Origin: Candidatus Bathyarchaeota archaeon
GTDB lineage: Archaea; Thermoproteota; Bathyarchaeia; TCS64
Length of the DNA stretch: 10,068 nucleotides
Direction: 5' to 3'
NCBI GenBank assembly: GCA_030669135.1
Contig: DAOVEE010000053.1
Location: 1 to 10,068, forward strand
Shown here: one piece after another, positions 5,516 through 10,068 of the stretch
Layout of the letters: every line of letters starts with the position of its first letter
How positions within the stretch are numbered: position 1 is the first letter of the stretch
Notes under the pieces: model-generated
What the model saw: the letters and a program-made list of their open reading frames with translations, nothing else
Databases searched by the model: none
Told to the model about the DNA's origin: nothing
Made by a program: the position numbers and the translations under genes

Positions 5516-6697
5516 ATGAGGTCGGGTAAGAGCGCAGAGATTAAGGCAGGATGCCTGATCGTCGGCGACGGCAGGATCATGGAGAACGCCAACATCGGAG
5601 TCAGGGACGGCTGGATAGTCGAAGTCTCCACAGGGAAGCTGAAGGGTGACTATGAGGAGCTCGTTGATCTCTCCAGCAAGTACGTGATGCCGGGGCTCAT
5701 CGACGCCCACGTGCACATAAGGTATGGCCTGAAGCCTGACACGGAGCCCAAGTCAGATGATTACCAGACGGTAAGGAGCCTGGAGAACGCGAGGAAGGCG
5801 CTTCACGCCGGAGTCACGTCCCTCGGGGATGCCGGTGCCATAAGGAACGTGGCGTTCAGCGTGCGGAACGCTGTGAACGACGGCGTAGCCGTGGGGCCTA
5901 GGCTGTTCGTGTCGGGTGAGATGATTACCATGACAGGCGGCAGGAGCAAGACCCCGGGGCAGAGGCTGGAGGTGGACGGCGCGGACTCGGCGAGGAAGGC
6001 GACGCGGGGCCTGCTAATGTACCACGGCGCCGACTTCATCAAATTGGGGGCCACGGGCGCCATATCGAGCCCTCACACGGGGCCTAGGCACCCCCAGCTC
6101 ACGGTGGAGGAGATGAGCGCCTGCGTCGACGAGGCCCACAAGTGTGGCAAGAAGGTGCACGCCCACTGCTACGGCGAGAAGGGCATATCTAACTCTCTTG
6201 AGGCTGGAGTGGACGTCATAGTCCACGGCCAGACACTGACAGAGGAGCACATCCGCGTGATGAAGCAACGGAGCATGGTGCTGATGCCTACGCTGAAGAC
6301 CTTCTGCGGCCACATGGACCACCTAGGGGAGGGGGGCGTCCACGACCGCATCATCACCACGGGCATATGGGAAGAGACCAAGCCCAACTTCAGGAACGCC
6401 CTCGAGAAGGGCGTCACCATAGCCATGGGGACCGACGCGGGTATGCCTGACAACGCGTTCGGAGATAACCCTCTGGACCTTGGGTACATGGTGGATTGGG
6501 GCATGACGCCGATGCAGGCGATCGTGGCGGGGACCATCAACGCCGCCTACTCTCTGGGCGTCGACGACCACCTTGGAACCCTAGAGCAGGGAAAACACGC
6601 CGACCTGCTCGTGCTGAAGAAGGACCCGAGGAAAGACATATCCAGTGTCTGGCGGAGCCTTGAAAAAATCATGCTGAACGGGGCGTGGCTCACCTAG
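5516..6697 (+). CDS. Amidohydrolase, imidazolonepropionase/prolidase-like
   Basis: Metal-dependent amidohydrolase of the group that includes imidazolonepropionase-like enzymes and the Sgx9260/Cc2672-type prolidases and carboxypeptidases; it probably hydrolyses N-acyl amino acids or dipeptides with a C-terminal proline or other residue. From the chosen ATG (393 aa), residues 1-60 form the N-terminal beta strands. His65 and His67 are the HxH pair in GLIDAHVHI. Lys176 in FIKLGATG is the likely carboxylated metal-bridging Lys, His217 (VHAHCYG) and His237 (VIVHGQT) are further ligands, and Asp307 (MGTDAGMP) is the catalytic acid. The set is complete, so the enzyme should be active. A TTG nine bases upstream (5507) is possible, but the TATA element at 5482-5487 predicts a start site at about 5511, favouring ATG 5516. 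It is followed after 39 bases by an MFS transporter, which suggests a shared substrate or operon. Exact substrate unknown. Confidence 0.9.
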   Translation: MRSGKSAEIKAGCLIVGDGRIMENANIGVRDGWIVEVSTGKLKGDYEELVDLSSKYVMPGLIDAHVHIRYGLKPDTEPKSDDYQTVRSLENARKALHAGVTSLGDAGAIRNVAFSVRNAVNDGVAVGPRLFVSGEMITMTGGRSKTPGQRLEVDGADSARKATRGLLMYHGADFIKLGATGAISSPHTGPRHPQLTVEEMSACVDEAHKCGKKVHAHCYGEKGISNSLEAGVDVIVHGQTLTEEHIRVMKQRSMVLMPTLKTFCGHMDHLGEGGVHDRIITTGIWEETKPNFRNALEKGVTIAMGTDAGMPDNAFGDNPLDLGYMVDWGMTPMQAIVAGTINAAYSLGVDDHLGTLEQGKHADLLVLKKDPRKDISSVWRSLEKIMLNGAWLT

Positions 6698-6736
6698 GCG
6701 CAACATCTTTACCCCACCACCTGTTTTCTCCATGCC

Positions 6737-7900
6737 ATGAAGAAGGATACCCTTGACCTCTTGCTTCTTGGGGTAGCCCACTCGCTGAACCACAGCCTTT
6801 TCCTCGTGCTACCGCCTCTGCTCGACAACATAACGACGGATCTGGGCGCCAGCTTCGGCACCATGGGGTTGATCGGCACCTTAACTTTCCTCACCTACGG
6901 CTCGGGCGCTCTCATCGGCGGACCCCTCAGCGACAGGCTTGGGAGCCTCAAGGTTGCGAGGATAAGCATAGCGCTGGGCGGAGTAATGACGGTGCTGTTC
7001 CTGTTCGCCGACAGCGTCTTCGTCTTCGGGGCCGGGATGTTCCTCATGGCGCTGTGGGCGAGCTTCTACCACCCGACGGCAAACGGACTCATAGCTAAGG
7101 CGTTCACAGAGAACACCGGCGGAGCCATGGGCACCCACAACGCCGCCGGCAACCTCGGGCAGGTGCTCACCCCGACGGTGGCCTACTATCTAGGGGTGAC
7201 GTTCAACTGGCGCCTGAGCTTCGTGTTCTTCGGCGCGTTATCGGTGGCCACCGCTGCTTTTCTTAGCCGCATAGAGGTGGATGAAGGGGAAGTGTCCGGT
7301 GAGAGCCAGTCCTACTTGGAGTTCATTAAGACGCCGGGGCTCTGGATGATACTGCTCTACAACGTCTTCGTGGGCTTCCTCTTCAGGTCTGTTGATCTCT
7401 TCTTCCCCTCATTCCTCAGCGCGGAGAAAGGGTACACGGGCGGCCTGGCGGCTGTCGCCAACAGCGGGATACTGCTCCTCGGTGTGGCGGGTCAGCTGCT
7501 GGGGGGCATGGGCTCGGACAGGCTGGGGCAGACGAAGACGCTGCTGATAGCGTCCGCTGGGATGGCTCTCAGCCTCGTGCTGCTCATGGTTCTGCCTACG
7601 GGTACGCTGGGCGTCGCCCTGTTCATATTGCTTTACGGTGTCTCCATGTTCGGGCACCAGCCCACGGTCACCAGCATGGTAAGCAGGCTTTCGCCGCGGC
7701 ACATGATGGGCCTAGCCTACGGGGTGATGTTCTTCTCGGCGTTCGGCGTCGGCAGTCTCTCCACGACGGTGACGGGTTACCTTGCCGACAAGTATAGTCT
7801 AACGGCGGCGTTCTGGCTGAACGCGGGCGTGGGGGTTGCGCTGCTGGCGGTGAGCGTGCTTATATATCTTAAGATAGACGACAACGCTACGAATCGATGA
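6737..7900 (+). CDS. MFS transporter, fosmidomycin-resistance-like
   Basis: A 387-residue membrane transporter with about 12 hydrophobic helices, typical of the major facilitator superfamily. Motif A is clear in the loop after helix 2 (GGPLSDRLGSLK, residues 61-72), and its counterpart in the second half is GGMGSDRLGQTK with Asp261-Arg262. The start (LLGVAHSLNHSLFLVLPPLL) and the FYHPTANGLIAKAF region near helix 4 resemble the fosmidomycin-resistance (Fsr) subgroup, whose members export or import small amphipathic compounds by proton antiport or symport. An acidic central loop (EVDEGEVSGE) joins the two halves. It lies 39 bases after the prolidase-like amidohydrolase, so it may import the substrate or export the product of that enzyme. 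The gap holds a weak TATA-like CATCTTTACC about 29 bases before the ATG, so independent transcription is also possible. Cargo is not readable from sequence. Confidence 0.88.
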   Translation: MKKDTLDLLLLGVAHSLNHSLFLVLPPLLDNITTDLGASFGTMGLIGTLTFLTYGSGALIGGPLSDRLGSLKVARISIALGGVMTVLFLFADSVFVFGAGMFLMALWASFYHPTANGLIAKAFTENTGGAMGTHNAAGNLGQVLTPTVAYYLGVTFNWRLSFVFFGALSVATAAFLSRIEVDEGEVSGESQSYLEFIKTPGLWMILLYNVFVGFLFRSVDLFFPSFLSAEKGYTGGLAAVANSGILLLGVAGQLLGGMGSDRLGQTKTLLIASAGMALSLVLLMVLPTGTLGVALFILLYGVSMFGHQPTVTSMVSRLSPRHMMGLAYGVMFFSAFGVGSLSTTVTGYLADKYSLTAAFWLNAGVGVALLAVSVLIYLKIDDNATNR

Positions 7901-7930
7901 TTTTATTCACTTCCTCGATCACAACTTTTC
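7900..7930 (+). terminator. Possible T-rich terminator after MFS gene
   Basis: ATTTTATTC directly after the MFS stop codon and CTTTTCTG about 25 bases on are T-rich tracts of the kind that end archaeal transcripts. No stem-loop is evident. They also separate the MFS unit from the toxin-antitoxin promoter. Confidence 0.3.
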
Positions 7931-7931
7931 T

Positions 7932-7980
7932 GTAATGTATTACCGATACATCTATTAATACCAGATATTCCGTTAATACC
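7932..7980 (+). promoter_or_regulatory. Candidate operator/promoter of the AbrB-PIN operon
   Basis: An AT-rich stretch with layered symmetry. GTAAT-GT-ATTAC (7932-7943) is a perfect inverted repeat, and it overlaps a second, ATGTAT-TACCG-ATACAT (7935-7951). Downstream, TTAATACC occurs twice as an 18-base-spaced direct repeat (7955-7962 and 7973-7980). TATTAATA (7953-7960) or GATATT (7964-7969) could be box A for a start near 7983-7993. AbrB-type antitoxins commonly autoregulate by binding repeats in their own promoter, so this is the likely operator; binding itself is inferred. Confidence 0.55.
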
Positions 7981-7992
7981 TAGAGAAAAAAT

Positions 7993-8238
7993 ATGTCTCA
8001 GATAGTAAGCATTACCAGCAAGGGTCAGGCGACGATACCTAAGGAACTCAGGGAAAAATACGGCATGAAGGACAAGGCCATCGTCATGGAAACCCCGGAG
8101 GGCATCCTGTTCAAACCATTGCCTCCCCCCAGCAGCGAAAAAGGCTCTCTAAAAACCCTCCTCAAAGACAAGACCGCGAAAGAACTGGTGCAAGAAGCAC
8201 GGGAACACGAAGAAACACGCGAAAAGAAGGGTGAATGA
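7993..8238 (+). CDS. SpoVT-AbrB/MazE-like antitoxin
   Basis: An 81-residue DNA-binding antitoxin. Residues 3 to about 45 are a swapped-hairpin AbrB domain with the family signature VSITSKGQATIPKELREKYG and a second strand pair (IVMETPEGILFKP). Residues 46-81 are a Pro-rich linker followed by a charged helix (KTAKELVQEAREHEETREKK), the region that normally wraps around and inhibits the PIN toxin. It overlaps the toxin gene by eight bases, so the two are probably translationally coupled. The ATG at 7993 has no clear Shine-Dalgarno sequence and an A-rich leader. Codon choice is odd: 11 of 12 Glu codons are GAA, against 1 of 12 in the toxin gene. It probably represses its own promoter through the repeats just upstream. 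Confidence 0.92.
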   Translation: MSQIVSITSKGQATIPKELREKYGMKDKAIVMETPEGILFKPLPPPSSEKGSLKTLLKDKTAKELVQEAREHEETREKKGE

Positions 8239-8641
8239 TCTGAGCGTCGTCTTCGACACGGAGCCGCTGCTAGCATTCTACAGGGGGGAGCCGGGAGACA
8301 CGGAGGTGGAGCTGCTGCTGAACCAGGTGATAGAGGGCAGCGTCCAAGCCTACATCAACATAGTGAACCTCACAGAGCTGTACTACATACTGCACAGGTA
8401 CAGCCCCGAGGCCGCTGAGGAGAAGACAAGGAACCTGAGAGCTTACGGGATCAAGGTCGTGCCCATCGTAGACGACACGCTATGGAAGCTGACGGCGGAG
8501 ATAAAAAGCAGCCACCCGATGAGCCTCGCGGACGCCTACGCAGTCGCGACGGCTCAAATAACAGGCTCGAAGCTGATCATAGGAAGAGATCAGGAGTTCA
8601 ATGGCCTATCCATCGAAACGATGAGAATTGGGGGGCCCTGA
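8231..8641 (+). CDS. PIN-domain toxin (VapC-like ribonuclease)
   Basis: A 136-residue PIN-domain ribonuclease, the toxin partner of the AbrB-like gene. The four acidic Mg-binding residues are in place: Asp9 (VVFDTEPLL), Glu49 (NLTELYYIL), Asp101 (SLADAYAVATA) and Asp120 (IIGRDQEF). Length is normal for VapC-type toxins, which cleave tRNA or rRNA when the antitoxin is degraded. The start is GTG at 8231, inside the antitoxin's last codons. Codon use (GAG-rich) agrees with the rest of the window and not with the antitoxin. The pairing with an AbrB domain rather than a ribbon-helix-helix antitoxin is common in archaea. All catalytic residues are present, so it should be active. RNA target unknown. 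Confidence 0.92.
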   Translation: MNDLSVVFDTEPLLAFYRGEPGDTEVELLLNQVIEGSVQAYINIVNLTELYYILHRYSPEAAEEKTRNLRAYGIKVVPIVDDTLWKLTAEIKSSHPMSLADAYAVATAQITGSKLIIGRDQEFNGLSIETMRIGGP

Positions 8642-8709
8642 AGATAGCGTTCAATGATGTTTCCTCGCCTCACATCCTTTATGCCAGTAAATGCGTATCT
8701 GAAGGAAGG

Positions 8710-9255
8710 TTAAGCTGTTGACCTCGTGAGGTACGACAGCACCCCCGTTATGGTTTTGGAGTCCTGTATGTCGTTATCCTCGATCATCTTGACGACTTCG
8801 TCGAAGCTGTGTCGCTCGACTGTGATGGACTCGTCTTCCTCCGGGTGCATGCCCACCTGGCTCAGTCCCTCGGCGACGTAGAAGTGGATGACCTCAGAGC
8901 TGTATCCTGGAGCCATGTAGCAACTGAGGAGTCTGCTCCAGCCGCTGGCGGCGTACCCCGTCTCCTCTTGGAGCTCCCTGACGGCGCAGCCGTAGGGGTC
9001 CTCGCCCGGCTCCAGTGTGCCTGCCGGTATCTCCAGCAGCGCCTTCCCGGCGGCGTACCTGTATTGGCGTACGAGCACCAGCTCCTCCCCGTCTACCGGC
9101 ACTATGGCCACTGCGCCGGGGTGGTCCACGATGTCCCTGACGGTCTCCCTGCCGTTGCTGAGCCTCACCCTGTCCGTCTTGAAGCTGAAGTTCCTGCCGT
9201 TGTGCAGCGTCCTAGACTCTATGGTCTCCTCCACGGCGTAAGCCTCCTCTGTCAT
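8710..9255 (-). CDS. Nudix hydrolase, probable ADP-ribose pyrophosphatase
   Basis: A 181-residue Nudix enzyme expected to hydrolyse ADP-ribose (or another nucleoside diphosphate sugar) to AMP and a sugar phosphate using Mg. The Nudix box is complete at residues 79-101: G-x5-E-x7-REL-x-EE-x-GY (GTLEPGEDPYGCAVREL, then QEETGY). Pro116, 15 residues after the box in YMAPGYSSE, is the position that marks ADP-ribose pyrophosphatases. The N-terminal strands (residues 13-45, ending in HPGAVAIVPV) also match that subgroup. The ATG at 9255 is only about 18 bases below a TATA-like ATTTATA, too close for a leaderless start. A GTG at 9234 (then MEETIESRTL) has a GAGGAGG about eight bases upstream and may be the real start. 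It lies 25 bases downstream of the truncated amidohydrolase. Substrate is inferred. Confidence 0.9.
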   Translation of the reverse strand: MTEEAYAVEETIESRTLHNGRNFSFKTDRVRLSNGRETVRDIVDHPGAVAIVPVDGEELVLVRQYRYAAGKALLEIPAGTLEPGEDPYGCAVRELQEETGYAASGWSRLLSCYMAPGYSSEVIHFYVAEGLSQVGMHPEEDESITVERHSFDEVVKMIEDNDIQDSKTITGVLSYLTRSTA

Positions 9256-9269
9256 GGTGGATGTAGCTG

Positions 9270-9276
9270 TATAAAT
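9270..9276 (-). promoter_or_regulatory. TATA-like element before Nudix gene
   Basis: Minus-strand ATTTATA lies between the truncated amidohydrolase stop and the Nudix gene. A start site about 26 bases downstream would fall near 9247, inside the longest Nudix frame, which favours the GTG start at 9234. Confidence 0.45.
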
Positions 9277-9280
9277 GGTT

Positions 9281-10057
9281 CTAGTACCTGCTGTGTCCCC
9301 AGTACCTATCCGTGGTGTCGAAGAGGGTCTTCATGCCGCTGCGGCCCACGGCGGCCTCGGCCCTATACTTGAGGCCCTCCAGCTCGGCTCCCTTGATAGG
9401 CTTCATCTCGGGGTGAGGGGTGGGGAGCATCATGGCGACGTTCACTCTCCCACCGGCTCCCCCGTGGTTGGCCTCGATGACCTTCCTGCAGGTCTCGATC
9501 TGTTCCTCGAAGCCGACCATTTGCACCGTCTTCTCGTCCCCAGACCATGAAGCGTACCTGGAAGGGAAAGGCGGTCGCCTGGGCCCGACGGCGAGGAAGG
9601 ATCGGACTCCGATCTTCTCTACGGCGTCGCAGTGTCTGGCGGCGTAGACGGGGTCGTCGCTGCGCATTATGCTATCGCCTCCTCCGAGGAAGGTGACGCC
9701 GCAGGTGGTGCCGAACTTGAGGCGCTCCAGGTTGAGGAGGAGGGCGTCTGCCACCCAGAATTCCGCTGTTGAGCCCTCCGCGTATATTACGTTGCATGCC
9801 GGGTACCAGGTCTCGTTGTGCATGCCCAGGCTCCTTAGGAGGCTGTGGCCGTCCATGAGGCCCGGCATCACCACCATCTTCTCTGCGTCGATCACGGTGT
9901 CGGCGCCGTATCTCTGGGCTAGCGCGGCGGTCTCGCCGACGTCGAGTATCCTGTTCTTCTCGATGGCGACGGCGCCGTCCATCAACACGCGGCGGCCCGG
10001 GTCCATCGTGATGACTATTCCGTTCTTGATGAGTACGTCGCACATGGTCTCATTCAT
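9281..10057 (-). CDS. Truncated amidohydrolase (ATZ/TRZ-deaminase-like), probably inactive
   Basis: A 258-residue N-terminal portion of an amidohydrolase of the deaminase/chlorohydrolase type, which normally has about 400-470 residues. Residues 5-62 are the N-terminal beta-sandwich (CDVLIKNGIVITMDPGRRVL, VIDAEKMVVMPG). The barrel starts at PGLMDGHSLLRSLG, where the expected HxH is reduced to His71-Ser-Leu. Later barrel segments are recognisable (LERLKFGTTCGVTFLGGGD, 110 onwards; VGPRRPPFPSRYASW). The frame ends (GHSRY) about where the second group of metal ligands should come. The later His and catalytic Asp motifs are absent, and the Nudix gene begins 25 bases downstream, so no missing half lies nearby. 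It may be a decaying pseudogene, a regulatory remnant or an assembly artefact. The start is ATG 10057; ATG 10045 is an alternative. Confidence 0.75.
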   Translation of the reverse strand: MNETMCDVLIKNGIVITMDPGRRVLMDGAVAIEKNRILDVGETAALAQRYGADTVIDAEKMVVMPGLMDGHSLLRSLGMHNETWYPACNVIYAEGSTAEFWVADALLLNLERLKFGTTCGVTFLGGGDSIMRSDDPVYAARHCDAVEKIGVRSFLAVGPRRPPFPSRYASWSGDEKTVQMVGFEEQIETCRKVIEANHGGAGGRVNVAMMLPTPHPEMKPIKGAELEGLKYRAEAAVGRSGMKTLFDTTDRYWGHSRY

Positions 10058-10068
10058 CCCTGGTGATA

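Noticed and set aside
8642..8709. Short gap between the PIN toxin and Nudix genes examined for a small RNA or tRNA
   Set aside because: No cloverleaf, clear promoter or stable hairpin is visible; it is simply the spacer between convergent genes.
9256..9283. Possible frameshift or readthrough restoring the amidohydrolase C-terminus
   Set aside because: Reading beyond the TAG gives about 20 unrelated codons, then another stop, and the region downstream is fully occupied by the Nudix gene.
8809..9372. A 187-codon plus-strand frame opposite the Nudix gene
   Set aside because: The complete Nudix box on the minus strand identifies the real gene; the plus frame has no recognisable features.

Overview
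The window looks like archaeal DNA: about 60% GC, with frequent AGG/AGA and ATA codons. Several genes have an AT-rich TATA-like element about 25 bases before the start codon and no Shine-Dalgarno sequence, which suggests leaderless transcripts. An archaeal-type DHH phosphoesterase, a SpoVT-AbrB/PIN toxin-antitoxin pair and a peptide- and amide-hydrolysing gene set fit this. A TACK-group archaeon such as a Bathyarchaeia-like lineage is my best guess, but the sequence alone does not settle the phylum.

Layout. Bases 2-544 (+) hold a winged-helix regulator cut by the left edge. It converges, one base apart, on an M24 metallopeptidase (546-1667, -). That gene is divergent from a DHH-family phosphoesterase (1766-2746, +), and a TATA-like element lies between them. 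The DHH gene converges on a large N-acyl-D-amino-acid deacylase-like amidohydrolase (2755-4551, -). Next come two small minus-strand genes: a membrane-anchored protein with 20 perfect Gly-X-Y collagen-like triplets (4623-5174) and a charged, probably helical 53-residue protein (5233-5394). A divergent AT-rich region of about 120 bases then leads to an imidazolonepropionase/prolidase-like amidohydrolase (5516-6697, +), followed 39 bases later by a 12-helix MFS transporter (6737-7900, +). After an AT-rich spacer with overlapping inverted and direct repeats comes an AbrB-like antitoxin and PIN toxin pair (7993-8641, +). The right end carries a Nudix hydrolase (8710-9255, -) just downstream of an amidohydrolase (9281-10057, -) that has lost its C-terminal half and its HxH metal motif.

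How the parts fit. Three intact enzymes (M24 peptidase, D-aminoacylase-like enzyme, prolidase-like amidohydrolase) are hydrolases of peptide or N-acyl amino acid bonds, and one is paired with a transporter. This is consistent with scavenging of peptides, N-acyl amino acids or D-amino-acid-containing debris, but it is an inference; the genes are on different strands and are not one operon. I see no tRNA, rRNA, CRISPR array, transposase or prophage. No gene-free stretch exceeds about 120 bases.
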